Part shown: positions 8,720-16,436 of the stretch, one piece after another
Position numbering within the stretch: the stretch's first letter is position 1
Layout: each line of letters opens with the position of its first letter
Origin: Actinoplanes palleronii
Lineage (GTDB): Bacteria > Actinomycetota > Actinomycetes > Mycobacteriales > Micromonosporaceae
Direction of reading: 5' to 3'
DNA: 64,000 nucleotides
NCBI RefSeq assembly: GCF_016862315.1
Contig: NZ_BOMS01000041.1
Span: forward strand, 23,317 to 87,316
Made by a program: the position numbers and the translations under genes
The notes under the pieces: generated by a model
What the model was told of the DNA's origin: nothing
Databases searched by the model: none
What the model saw: the letters and a program-made list of their open reading frames with translations, nothing else

Positions 8720-8770
8720 GCGAGCGCCCATCGTCGTTTCGGAGCCGTCATTCCCACTATGGGCGCTCGC
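8720..8770. repeat. 12-bp perfect inverted repeat (strong hairpin)
   Basis: GCGAGCGCCCAT (8720-8731) and ATGGGCGCTCGC (8759-8770) are perfectly complementary across a 27-nt loop. A second inverted pair, CATTCCCAC (8749-8757) and GTGGGAATG (8797-8805), is interleaved with it, so two mutually exclusive folds are possible. No T-tract follows. It might be a bidirectional terminator, a remnant repeat, or part of an unrecognised RNA. Confidence 0.6.
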
Positions 8771-8830
8771 TGGGCCGGGCTGGCGAGCGCTTTCGGGTGG
8801 GAATGGGCCACTTTGCAGGAACCGTGGGTG

Positions 8831-8997
8831 CTCGTCGGGTCGGGCGGGGCCGAACCGAACTTGGCCGAACCGGGCCGAACCGGGCCGAACTGGGTCGGGT
8901 TGGGCTGGGCCGGGCGGGGCTGGGCGGGGCTGGCGGGGCGGGGCTGAGCGGGGCTGGGCGGGGCTGGGTGAGCGGGGAGGAGCGGGTGGGGGTGGGG
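8831..8997. repeat. Low-complexity tract: CCGAACCGGG then GGGCGGGGCT about 10-mers
   Basis: The first half is built from CCGAAC/CCGGG blocks with a period near 10, the second from G-runs (GGGCGGGGCTGGGC and variants). The plus strand carries many runs of three or more G separated by short spacers, which is the pattern for G-quadruplex formation. It abuts the stop codon of the acetyltransferase gene on the minus strand. Confidence 0.8.
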
Positions 8998-9309
8998 CTA
9001 CTTGACGCGGCGGGTGGAGCGGGCGATCAAGGGCTCGTACTCCGGGTGCTTGTCGACCCACTCCGAGACGAACGGGCACATCGGGACGACCGTTCGCGTC
9101 TTGGCACGGGCGTCGTCCAGGGCCGCCTTGGCCAGCGCCGAACCCACCCCGTGCCCCTCGAACTCCGGGTCGACCTTGGTGTGCGTGAACACGATGATCG
9201 GGCCGGTGATCTGGTAGGTCAGCACCCCGGCGAGCGCCCCGGCCTCGTCCCGGGCCTCGAAGCGTCCCTTGTCCGGCACATCGGTCACCACGATCTCCAT
9301 ACCGGCCAT
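8998..9309 (-). CDS. GNAT-fold acetyltransferase of the Acetyltransf_CG type (YjdJ-like)
   Basis: 103 aa, the size of this minimal GNAT family (PF14542 type). Visible: FTHTKVDPEFEGHGVGSALA (about residues 41-60), the acetyl-CoA pyrophosphate-binding loop, and the family-specific VVPMCPFVSEWVDKHPEY (residues 74-91) with conserved Cys78 and His88. Substrate unknown. The ATG at 9309 is preferred over 9351 and 9300 because of a GGGG about 7 nt upstream; the longer version would read into the 34-bp repeat array. The 3' end abuts the G-rich tract. Confidence 0.85.
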   Translation of the reverse strand: MAGMEIVVTDVPDKGRFEARDEAGALAGVLTYQITGPIIVFTHTKVDPEFEGHGVGSALAKAALDDARAKTRTVVPMCPFVSEWVDKHPEYEPLIARSTRRVK

Positions 9310-9512
9310 CCAATCACCCCGCCGGAAAGTCCGCGCCGCCGGGAAGATCACCCCGCCGGGAAGCCCACACCGGCGAGAAGATCACCGCGCTGGGAAGCGC
9401 GCGCCGCGGGGAAGATCACCGCGCTGGGAAGCGCGCGCCGGCGGGAAGTCCGCGACGCTGGGAAGGCCATGCCGGCGGGGAGAGCACCGCGCTGGGAAGA
9501 CACTCGGCGGGG
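9309..9512. repeat. 34-bp tandem repeat built of two 17-bp halves, 6 copies
   Basis: Copies start at 9309, 9343, 9377, 9411, 9445 and 9479. Each holds two related 17-mers of the type GAAGATCACCGCGCTGG and GAAGCGCGCGCCGGCGG. Copies 2-5 are the most alike; 1 and 6 are degenerate. The array fills the gap between the MOSC gene and the acetyltransferase and overlaps the latter's 5' untranslated region. The period is not a multiple of 3. Confidence 0.85.
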
Positions 9513-9516
9513 CAGG

Positions 9517-10176
9517 TCAGGAAAGTCGCTCCGTGACCTCCACCAGCAGGTCCGGCGGCAGCTCCGGGGCGTCAAGCAGCCTCGCCAGCCGGGACTGGTC
9601 GTGCATGTAGATCTCGAACGCCTCGGCAACCGTCAGCCCGTGCGCCGGCCGGTCCACCACCGCGATCCGGTCACCCGGGCCGAGCGGGCCGGGAACGACC
9701 ACCCGCAGGTACGCCCCGGTCCGGTTCTCCCGGGCGAACCGCTTCACCCAGCGCGGCTCCGCCATCCGGTTCTGGAACGTCACGCACGGGATCCGCCCGA
9801 ACGTCACCTGCAGCACCAGCCCGGACCCGAACTCCCAGCGCTCGCCGATCACCGCGCCGACCAGGTCCAGCCCGGACGTCGTCAGGTTCTCCCCGAACAG
9901 CCCCGGCGGGAGCGGGCGACCCAGCTCGGCGGACCACCACGCGTAGTCCTCGCTGGCGTACGCATAAATGGCCTGATCGTCTCCGCCGTGGTGCAAGGTG
10001 TCGCCGATGTGGTCGCCGACCACGCCGCTGTGCAGGCCGCTGCGTTTCGGCCCGGGCGCGCGCACCGTCACCGGCTCGGTCACCGGCTGCTTGTGGATCC
10101 CGGTGGTCGGCACGTCCTTGCCCAGGCTCGGCGCGGGCGGGCCGACGTTCACCGACAGCGCTGTTCCGGTCGTCAT
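9517..10176 (-). CDS. MOSC domain protein (YiiM-like)
   Basis: 219 aa. The MOSC (molybdenum cofactor sulfurase C-terminal) fold is suggested by GLHSGVVGDHIGDTLHHGGDD split across residues 48-67, GLFGENLTTSGLD (92-104) and the conserved cysteine in FGRIPCVTFQ (C131). YiiM-type proteins detoxify N-hydroxylated bases with Mo cofactor. Its ATG overlaps the stop of the upstream GNAT gene (ATGA), so the two are likely co-translated. Confidence 0.87.
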   Translation of the reverse strand: MTTGTALSVNVGPPAPSLGKDVPTTGIHKQPVTEPVTVRAPGPKRSGLHSGVVGDHIGDTLHHGGDDQAIYAYASEDYAWWSAELGRPLPPGLFGENLTTSGLDLVGAVIGERWEFGSGLVLQVTFGRIPCVTFQNRMAEPRWVKRFARENRTGAYLRVVVPGPLGPGDRIAVVDRPAHGLTVAEAFEIYMHDQSRLARLLDAPELPPDLLVEVTERLS

Positions 10177-10979
10177 CTGAACTCCACCATCGCTCGATCC
10201 TCCACCGGCCGATAGCCGAGCCGGTGGTAAAGCGCATTGCTGGTCGGGTTCGCCAGGTCGGTGTAGAGCACCACCTCGCTCGCGCCCTCGTCGAGCGCGG
10301 CCCGGGTGGCGGCGGCCGTCGCCCCGCCGGCATAGCCGCGCCGCCGCAGCTCGGGAGGTGTCCAGACGGTCAGGATGCGTACCATCCCGGCTTGTGGCCG
10401 GGAGCGGACCGCCATCGCAACCGGCACGCCGTCGTCGGTCCAGAGCGTGACGCGGGAGTAGACGATGGCGTCGACACCGGGCCCGCGCTCGCCGATGGAC
10501 GCGTCGAAGCCGGTGAACCAGTCGACCAGCAGCTCCCGGTCGGCGGCGGTGGCCGGTCGCGCGACACCGGGCGGGGCCGGCTCGGGCGGGGTCAGGGCGC
10601 CGAGCCGGTGCAGCCGGGTCCGCATGCCGGCGACGTACGGCCGATCACCGGCGAATCGCGGGATGTCGCCGGCGAGCATGTTCACCCCGGCGATCGGCCG
10701 GTCGGCGAGCGCGGTGACCGCCGCCGGGACAGCGTCGGCCGGCAGCTCGCTGAACAGCACCGGGTGTGGTGGCGTCTGCAGGAGCACACCCCCGATCGCG
10801 GCACCGGGCGTCGTCCACCAGCCGAAGAACGGGTCTTCCGGTCCGTACGCATGCGGTCCTCGCGATCGCAAGGTGTCGACAAGCGTGAGAAAAACAGTGT
10901 GCCGGACCGGCGCGGACCTGAGGAATTCGCCCGTGACCGCGGCGAATTCCTCCACATCGGACGTCAGCTGCCAAGCCAT
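10173..10979 (-). CDS. GNAT family N-acetyltransferase
   Basis: 268 aa. The C-terminal third is the GNAT domain: VRILTVWTPPELRRRGYAGG (motif A, acetyl-CoA binding R/Q-x-x-G-x-G/A) followed by LYTDLANPTSNALYHRLGYR (motif B). The N-terminal half is a degenerate GNAT-like domain seen in FR47-like and double-GNAT proteins. Substrate not predictable. It lies 19 bp downstream of the luciferase-like oxidoreductase gene and overlaps the MOSC gene. Confidence 0.85.
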   Translation of the reverse strand: MAWQLTSDVEEFAAVTGEFLRSAPVRHTVFLTLVDTLRSRGPHAYGPEDPFFGWWTTPGAAIGGVLLQTPPHPVLFSELPADAVPAAVTALADRPIAGVNMLAGDIPRFAGDRPYVAGMRTRLHRLGALTPPEPAPPGVARPATAADRELLVDWFTGFDASIGERGPGVDAIVYSRVTLWTDDGVPVAMAVRSRPQAGMVRILTVWTPPELRRRGYAGGATAAATRAALDEGASEVVLYTDLANPTSNALYHRLGYRPVEDRAMVEFR

Positions 10980-10998
10980 GCCGCCATCCTAAGGCGGC

Positions 10999-12006
10999 CT
11001 AGAGGCCCCACGCCTTCGCAATTCGGGCCAGGGTGTCCTGCCGGGTCGCCGGGTCGTAGGTGGTTCCGGCCAGGATCAGCTCGTTCGCGCCGGTGCGCTC
11101 GACGAGGGCGTCCAGGTCGGCGACCACCTCGTCGGCGGTGCCCGCATACTGGGTGCCGGGCAGCGAGTTCAGCATCTGCCGATCCAGATCGGACAGTTCA
11201 CGCTCGGCGGCCGCGGCGGGCGAGATGATCGGGCCGAGCCGTCCGGTGCGCAGGCTCAGCGCCATGATCCGGCTGGGGCCGGCCAGATACTGCGCCTCCT
11301 CGGTCGTCTCGGCCGCGATCACCGAGGCGCTGACCATCACGTGCGGCTCCGGGAACCGCTCGGACGGCTGGAAGCCGGACCGGTAGAGCTGCAGCGCGCT
11401 GTCCACGTCGGACGCGATGGCGAAGTGGTACGCGTAACAGAACGGCAGGCCCAGCGCCGCCGAGATCTGCGCGCCGTAGGTCGACGACCCGAGGATCCAG
11501 ACCTCGGGGAACGTCTCCGGCGCCGGGGTGGCCATCAGCCGCCCGGTCTTGCCGGCCGCCCGCTCGTCCCCGAGCAGCCCCAGCACGGTCTGCAGGTGCT
11601 CCGGGAACTGCTCGACGGTCAGGTAGGGCGAGACCCCGCGCAGCGCCGCCGCGGTGGCCTGGTCGGTGCCCGGCGCCCGCCCGATGCCCAGGTCGATCCG
11701 GTCCGGGTAGAGCGCCTCGAGCAGCGCGAACTGCTCGGCCACCACGAACGGCATGTGGTTCGGCAGCATCACCCCGCCGGAGCCCACCTTGATCCGCCGG
11801 GTCTGCGCGGCGACCGCACCGATCAGGACCGGCGGCGTCGTCGACGCGACGGCCGGCATGTTGTGGTGCTCGGCCACCCAGAACCGGGAGTAGCCCAGCT
11901 CGTCGGCGGTCTTGGCGACGTCGACGGTGCCGCGCAGCGCGTCGGCACTGCTGTGCCCCTCGCGGACGGTGGCCAGGTCCAGGACGGAAAGCGGTACGCG
12001 GGTCAT
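10999..12006 (-). CDS. LLM class flavin-dependent oxidoreductase (MsnO8 type)
   Basis: 335 aa, single-domain luciferase-like monooxygenase of the bacterial (alpha/beta)8 family that uses FMNH2 or F420H2. Characteristic segments: VPLSVLDLATVREGHSSADA at the N-terminus, YSRFWVAEHHNMPAVASTTP (residues 40-60) and LYPDRIDLGIGRAPGTD. The ATG at 12006 overlaps the TetR stop (ATGA); an in-frame ATG at 12018 would add four residues. Substrate unknown. Co-transcription with the TetR gene suggests that regulator controls it. Confidence 0.9.
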   Translation of the reverse strand: MTRVPLSVLDLATVREGHSSADALRGTVDVAKTADELGYSRFWVAEHHNMPAVASTTPPVLIGAVAAQTRRIKVGSGGVMLPNHMPFVVAEQFALLEALYPDRIDLGIGRAPGTDQATAAALRGVSPYLTVEQFPEHLQTVLGLLGDERAAGKTGRLMATPAPETFPEVWILGSSTYGAQISAALGLPFCYAYHFAIASDVDSALQLYRSGFQPSERFPEPHVMVSASVIAAETTEEAQYLAGPSRIMALSLRTGRLGPIISPAAAAERELSDLDRQMLNSLPGTQYAGTADEVVADLDALVERTGANELILAGTTYDPATRQDTLARIAKAWGL

Positions 12007-12569
12007 GAGGTCGTCCATTCCGGAGATTGCAGGAGGGTGAAGCCCTCGTCGATCAAGCGGTGCAGGCCGGCGATGCCGGTGTGCGTGTCCCAGCGCGGCG
12101 CCACCGTGTTGAGCACCGTGCGCGCGGTGTTGATCTGAAGGTCGAGCTGCAGGTCGGTCGCGGCGGTGCCGCGGTGCGCGGCCCAGTCGCGGACGGCGTC
12201 CCAGAACCGATCGCAGGTGTCCCGCGAGCAGGCGCTCAGCTCGGGGGAGGCGCCGACCACCCGCTGCTGCCGGATCATCCGGTCGGCGGTGGCCGCCGTG
12301 TAACCGAGGATCAGCTGGTGCAGCGCGGTCCAGAGCGGCTCGCCCGGCGGCCGGGCGGCGGTGAGCTCGGCCCACAGCCGCGGGTCGTCCGGGTCCGGGT
12401 CGAAGAGCACCGACTCCTTGCCGGCGAAGTAGTTGAAATACGTCCGGCGGGAGATCCCGGCGCTGGTCACGATGTCGTCGACCGAGACCGCGTCGAAGCC
12501 CCGCTCGGCCATCAGATCGACGGCCGAGTCACGGATCAGGCGCCAGGTCTCCGGGCTGCGTTGTCGCAC
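12003..12569 (-). CDS. TetR/AcrR family transcriptional regulator
   Basis: 188 aa. The N-terminal HTH is clear: RDSAVDLMAERGFDAVSVDD and IVTSAGISRRTYFNYFAGKE (residues 13-52). The C-terminal ligand domain is helical and variable. The GTG start sits 7 nt after a -10-like TAGTGT, so the message is probably leaderless; the GGGAG upstream is too close (1 nt) for a normal ribosome site. A perfect palindrome overlaps the -35 and is the obvious autoregulatory operator. The stop overlaps the oxidoreductase start. Confidence 0.92.
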   Translation of the reverse strand: MRQRSPETWRLIRDSAVDLMAERGFDAVSVDDIVTSAGISRRTYFNYFAGKESVLFDPDPDDPRLWAELTAARPPGEPLWTALHQLILGYTAATADRMIRQQRVVGASPELSACSRDTCDRFWDAVRDWAAHRGTAATDLQLDLQINTARTVLNTVAPRWDTHTGIAGLHRLIDEGFTLLQSPEWTTS

Positions 12570-12576
12570 GCTCCCG

Positions 12577-12604
12577 ACACTAGCGCGGCGTGCACTGAGT
12601 GCAA
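12577..12604 (-). promoter_or_regulatory. Promoter with TetR operator palindrome
   Basis: On the minus strand, -35 TTGCAC (12604-12599), a 16-bp spacer and -10 TAGTGT (12582-12577). TGCACT-G-AGTGCA (12591-12603) is a perfect 6+1+6 inverted repeat covering the -35, typical of TetR-family self-repression. The neighbouring DUF1707 stop codon is only 2 bp away. Confidence 0.6.
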
Positions 12605-12605
12605 C

Positions 12606-13082
12606 TTAGAACCGGCGCTGGTGGCGGCGGATCACCTGGACGCCGACCGTGACGGCTCCGAGGGCGGCGCCGGGCACCGTCAGCCAGACCGGCCAGGGGT
12701 AGACGTAGCCGTCGACAGTCGCCCAGACCAGCAGATACACCACCACGTTGACCGCGGCCAGCGAGCCCAGGATGGTCCAGAGCACCATCAGCGCGACCGG
12801 CAGCCGTCGTGCCGCGCGCCGTGCCTCGGCGCTCTGCCGGGCTTGCACCTCGGCCGCGCTGACTCCGGGCCGGGGCAGATCCTGGACCAGGACAACCAGT
12901 TCCGCGTACGTCTGAGCGGAGTAGGCCCCGGCGACCCGCTCGTCGTACTCGTGCAGCGACAGCCGGCCCTCGTCGAGCGCGTCCTTCAGCTGCTCGGCGA
13001 CCTGCTGCCGGTCGGTGTCGGCCGCGCGCAGGGTGTCGAGCCGCTCCGCACGCCGGCCGGGACCGGTGACTTCCTTGGCCAT
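12606..13082 (-). CDS. DUF1707 membrane protein
   Basis: 158 aa. The N-terminal DUF1707 module is unmistakable: LRAADTDRQQVAEQLKDALD then EGRLSLHEYDERV (residues 18-50), continuing to YAELVVLVQDLP. Two membrane helices follow (about 95-117 and 128-148), with a short basic tail. DUF1707 proteins are abundant in actinobacteria; function is not established. A paralogue is at 54812. It precedes the TetR gene on the same strand. Confidence 0.87.
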   Translation of the reverse strand: MAKEVTGPGRRAERLDTLRAADTDRQQVAEQLKDALDEGRLSLHEYDERVAGAYSAQTYAELVVLVQDLPRPGVSAAEVQARQSAEARRAARRLPVALMVLWTILGSLAAVNVVVYLLVWATVDGYVYPWPVWLTVPGAALGAVTVGVQVIRRHQRRF

Positions 13083-13160
13083 GGCCGGACTCCTTCGCGC
13101 ACGCCGTCTCTCGCCGTCAGGCTATCCAAACCAGACCAACCGGTGGGGGCGGCGTGCCGC

Positions 13161-14429
13161 TCAGATCGCCTCGGCGGCGACCGCGTCGTCCAGCCGGATC
13201 GTCGCGCGCCGGTCGGCCCGCGCCACCGGACCCTCCGGCGCGGCGGCCACCGTGGCCGCCAGGAACAGCACCCCGGCCGCGAAGAGGAACGCCCACGGCA
13301 GCCCGCCCGGCTGGTCGACGATCACCCCGGCCAGCGCACCACCCGCGGCGCTGCCGGAGACCGACACGGTCACCATCCAGGTGTACGCCTCGTTCAGCAT
13401 CCCGGTCGGGGCGACCCGGCTCACCAGGCTGTTCACCACGGTCAGCGCGGGCGCGATGACCACGCCGCCGAGCACCAGGGCCGCACCCAGATAAACCGGG
13501 CCGGGCATCAGCGCCAGCACCACGAAACTCGCCGCGACCGCGCCCAGCAGCCAGGCGAACTGCCGGGACAGCGCCATGTCCGGGTGCCGGGTGCCGAACC
13601 AGATGCCGCCGATCGCGCTGCCGACACCCCAGACTCCGAGCAGCACCCCGCCCAGCGAATCGCCGCCACCGTGCTGCGCCGCGTAGGCCGGCACGATCAC
13701 GCCGGCCGCCCCGAACGCGACACCGAGCGCGCCGGCGCAGAGCACCAGCGCCGGGAAGCCGCTGACCCGCAGCGGGCCGAGCCCCTTCGTCACGTGGTCG
13801 GGGTGGATCGCGCCGCGGTGCTGCATGACCGGCAGGCGGGAGATCCACGTCGTACCGACGAGCGTGGTCACGGCCGAGCAGATCAGCGCGGTGGCCGGTC
13901 GCCCGGTGATCACCATGAACACCGCGACGAGCATCGGACCGACCACGAAGACCAGCTCGAAGAGTGACGTCTCGGCGGCCATCGCGGCGGCCCGCAGCCC
14001 GTGCTGCCCGGTGCCGACCGAGGTCATGTCGGTCCAGGCGCGCCGGATCGCCGCGGTCAGCGTGGGATAGGTCGCGCCGCCCGCCGCCGACGCCACGAAG
14101 ATCCAGGGCAGCGCGTCCTCGCCGCCGCTGGTGGCCAGCAGCACGCCACCGAGCGCGAGCGGGTGCAGGATCCCGGTGGCGAGCAGGATCCGGGCGGGGC
14201 CGATCCGGTCGGCGAGCCGTCCGGCGACCGGGCTGAGGGCCGCTCCGGCCAGCGCGTAGATGCCGCCGGCGAGCCCGGCCGCGGCGTACCGCCCGGTGGC
14301 CTGCTCGACGAGCAGGAGCAGTCCGAGCGGTGTCATGCCGGTGCCGAGCCGGGCCAGGATGCCGACGACCAGCAGGGTCCGCCCGCCCGGCAGTTGCCAC
14401 ACGCCAAGGTACTGACGCAATGCGGTCAC
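13161..14429 (-). CDS. MFS transporter
   Basis: 422 aa, 12 hydrophobic segments. The loop 2-3 motif is [20 protein letters not shown] (G-x-L-a-D-r-x-G-r-r form), typical of major facilitator drug/sugar exporters. GTG start. Substrate cannot be predicted; proteins of this actinobacterial subgroup are usually annotated as efflux pumps. No partner gene is coupled to it. Confidence 0.88.
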   Translation of the reverse strand: MTALRQYLGVWQLPGGRTLLVVGILARLGTGMTPLGLLLLVEQATGRYAAAGLAGGIYALAGAALSPVAGRLADRIGPARILLATGILHPLALGGVLLATSGGEDALPWIFVASAAGGATYPTLTAAIRRAWTDMTSVGTGQHGLRAAAMAAETSLFELVFVVGPMLVAVFMVITGRPATALICSAVTTLVGTTWISRLPVMQHRGAIHPDHVTKGLGPLRVSGFPALVLCAGALGVAFGAAGVIVPAYAAQHGGGDSLGGVLLGVWGVGSAIGGIWFGTRHPDMALSRQFAWLLGAVAASFVVLALMPGPVYLGAALVLGGVVIAPALTVVNSLVSRVAPTGMLNEAYTWMVTVSVSGSAAGGALAGVIVDQPGGLPWAFLFAAGVLFLAATVAAAPEGPVARADRRATIRLDDAVAAEAI

Positions 14430-14556
14430 GGGCGGGACCTCCGAGGGGCGCGGCGGGCGGGAAGGTCTCCGACGCTAACGCCGCGCCACCGAAACATCAC
14501 GGAAATAAAGGCCGCTGTAGCGCTCCTCACCGCCCGCCGTTTGGTTCCTGGTCTTT

Positions 14557-14600
14557 CTTTTGTACGGATCAGCGCAGTCTTTTGTACGGATCAGCGCAGG
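14557..14600. repeat. 22-bp tandem duplication spanning the htpX stop codon
   Basis: The 21-mer CTTTTGTACGGATCAGCGCA-G occurs at 14557-14577 and 14579-14599 without mismatch (period 22). On the minus strand the first copy contains the last two HtpX codons and the stop; the second lies just downstream. Confidence 0.9.
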
Positions 14601-15478
14601 TAAGGCCGAGCCGCCCCACGGGTGAGTGACGCCTGCTCGTGCAGCCGCTTGATCCGCTCCGCCATCGGCGGGTGGGTGGAGAACAGCGCGGAGAGGCCAC
14701 CACCCGCGAACGGGTTGGCGATCATCAGGTGCGCCGTGCTGGTGAGCCGGCTGTCGGCGGGCAGCGGCACCCGCTGCGTACCGTAGTGGATCTTTTCGAG
14801 GGCACTGGCGAGCGCGAGCGGGTCCCCGGTCAGGGTGGCGCCGGACGCGTCGGCCTGGAACTCCCGGTTGCGGCTGATCGCCAGCTGGATGACCGACGCG
14901 GCCAGCGGGCCGAGGATCAGCATCAGCAGCAGCGACGCCGGGTTCGGTGAGTCCTCGTCGTCCGACCCGCCGAACGGCAGGAAGATCGCCAGCTGCGCGA
15001 ACATCGTGATGATCCCGGCCAGCGCACCCGCCACGCTGGAGATCAGGATGTCCCGGTTGTAGACGTGCGACAGCTCGTGACCGATCACGCCGCGCAGCTC
15101 ACGCTGGTCGAGGATCCGGGTGATGCCGACCGTCACGGCGACCGCCGCGTGCTCCGGGTCCCGCCCGGTCGCGAACGCGTTCGGCTGCATCGACGGTGAG
15201 ACGTAGAGGCGCGGCATCGGCTGCCCCGCCTGCTGAGCCAGCTCACGCACCATGTGGTGCAACGCCGGGAACTCGGCCTCGCTGACCGGCTGCGCGCCCA
15301 TCGCCCGCAGCGCGATCTTGTCCGAGAAGAAGTAGCTGACCGCATTGGTGACCAGCGAGAAGACCACCGCGATGACCAGTCCGGTGCTGCCGCCGAGCCA
15401 GTACCCCACGGCCAGGATGAGACCGGTGAGCGCGCCGAGCAGGGCGGCAGTCTTGAGTCCGTTGTGATGGCTGTGCAC
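14591..15478 (-). CDS. htpX: Zinc metalloprotease HtpX
   Basis: 295 aa M48-family membrane protease for quality control of membrane proteins. Catalytic HELSH at residues 134-138 (His134, Glu135, His138) and the third zinc ligand Glu in NREFQAD (E206). Two N-terminal helices (about 9-28, 33-52) and two central ones (143-168, 182-202). GTG start with AAGGAG 6 nt upstream. The stop codon lies inside a 22-bp duplicated segment. Confidence 0.95.
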   Translation of the reverse strand: MHSHHNGLKTAALLGALTGLILAVGYWLGGSTGLVIAVVFSLVTNAVSYFFSDKIALRAMGAQPVSEAEFPALHHMVRELAQQAGQPMPRLYVSPSMQPNAFATGRDPEHAAVAVTVGITRILDQRELRGVIGHELSHVYNRDILISSVAGALAGIITMFAQLAIFLPFGGSDDEDSPNPASLLLMLILGPLAASVIQLAISRNREFQADASGATLTGDPLALASALEKIHYGTQRVPLPADSRLTSTAHLMIANPFAGGGLSALFSTHPPMAERIKRLHEQASLTRGAARPYLR

Positions 15479-15609
15479 GTTCGACTCCTTCAGCGAGCGG
15501 GTTCGTGACCCGCTCTCCAGAGAACGCGAACTTCCTGCACGTTCATCCCCGAGGTCGCTGTGAGTTCGCTGGGCACACCGGAGAGTGACATGTCATCCGC
15601 CGCAACGAG

Positions 15610-15650
15610 AACGGCCCCGGCGCCACGTTTCCGTGGACACCGGGGCCGTT
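15610..15650 (-). terminator. Hairpin terminator after tRNA-Tyr
   Basis: AACGGCCCCGG (15610-15620) pairs with CCGGGGCCGTT (15640-15650), with an inner CCACG/CGTGG stem. It begins 12 nt after the tRNA-Tyr 3' end on the minus strand. The T-tract is weak (TTCTCGTTG). Confidence 0.65.
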
Positions 15651-15661
15651 CTTCCTGCCTG

Positions 15662-15742
15662 TGGCGGATGCAGGATTCGAACCTGCGAAGGTTTCCCGAC
15701 GGATTTACAGTCCGCTCCCATTGGCCGCTCGGGCAATCCGCC
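15662..15742 (-). tRNA. tRNA-Tyr (GTA)
   Basis: Minus strand. Acceptor GGCGGAT pairs with ATCCGCC, discriminator A. The anticodon loop is CTGTAAA (GTA), and the T-arm is GCAGGTTCGAATCCTGC. A long variable arm makes it a class II tRNA as expected for bacterial tRNA-Tyr. CCA is not encoded. It is divergent from yajQ. Confidence 0.96.
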
Positions 15743-15890
15743 TGGGCAACTGCCGTGGTTTCCCGCAGCAGCGGACATCAGAATAGCCGTACCGCGGGGC
15801 CGGTCCGCAACCGGGTACGGTCGGCATGTCGCGGGGTCCTCACCGGCCCGTGAGCGACATCGACAAGCACCCAGCCGCAGGAGTCTGATC

Positions 15891-16382
15891 ATGGCAGCCA
15901 ACCCGTCGTTCGACGTCGTCAGCAAGGTCGACCGGCAGGAGGTCGACAACGCTTTCCACCAGGCGGAGAAGGAGCTGAGCACCCGATTCGATTTCCGGGG
16001 CACCGGCACCGAGCTCGCCAAGTCGGGAGAGGCCTTCACCATCACGTCCGAGACCGAGGATCGTGCTCTGGCCGCGCTCGACGTGTTCAAGGAAAAGCTG
16101 GTGAAGCGGAACATCTCGCTGAAGTCCCTGGACGCGGGGGAGCCCCGGCAGTCCGGCAAGACCTTCAAGATCGATCTCAAGATCGTCGAGGGGATCGAGA
16201 CCGACAAGGCCAAGGCGATCAGCAAGAAGATCCGGGACGAGGGCCCGAAGGGCGTGCAGGCCCAGATCCAGGGCGACAGCCTCCGGGTGACCGGCAAGAA
16301 GCGCGATGACCTGCAGGCGGTGATCGCCCTGCTCAAGCAGGAGGACTTCGGCGTCGCCCTGCAGTTCGACAACTACCGCTGA
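15891..16382 (+). CDS. yajQ: YajQ family nucleotide-binding protein
   Basis: 163 aa, exactly the family length (UPF0234). N-terminus [20 protein letters not shown] and the segment [13 protein letters not shown] are diagnostic; two ferredoxin-like domains follow. Some YajQ members bind nucleotides, and in Xanthomonas a YajQ protein is a cyclic di-GMP effector. CAGGAG lies 7 nt before the ATG; a longer frame to 15585 runs across the tRNA and is rejected. A GGDEF-EAL gene is 2.4 kb away. Confidence 0.94.
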   Translation: MAANPSFDVVSKVDRQEVDNAFHQAEKELSTRFDFRGTGTELAKSGEAFTITSETEDRALAALDVFKEKLVKRNISLKSLDAGEPRQSGKTFKIDLKIVEGIETDKAKAISKKIRDEGPKGVQAQIQGDSLRVTGKKRDDLQAVIALLKQEDFGVALQFDNYR

Positions 16383-16436
16383 TCACCCGAATGGCTTGAT
16401 CATCGCCGGGTTCGGAGAAGGAGCAGGAATGCGCAC

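Noticed and set aside
8479..8811. Minus-strand 110-codon frame with a 21-residue repeat (RYDRPITALTTSRKRPASCQ-R)
   Set aside because: The repeat follows simply because the DNA period is 63. There is no clear ribosome site and the composition is unlike neighbouring proteins. I cannot exclude it.
7413..9512. CRISPR array
   Set aside because: The repeats are contiguous or dimeric with no unique spacers of constant length, and no cas genes are present.
15585..15890. N-terminal extension of YajQ
   Set aside because: It crosses the tRNA-Tyr gene on the other strand, and the 163-aa form has a good ribosome site.
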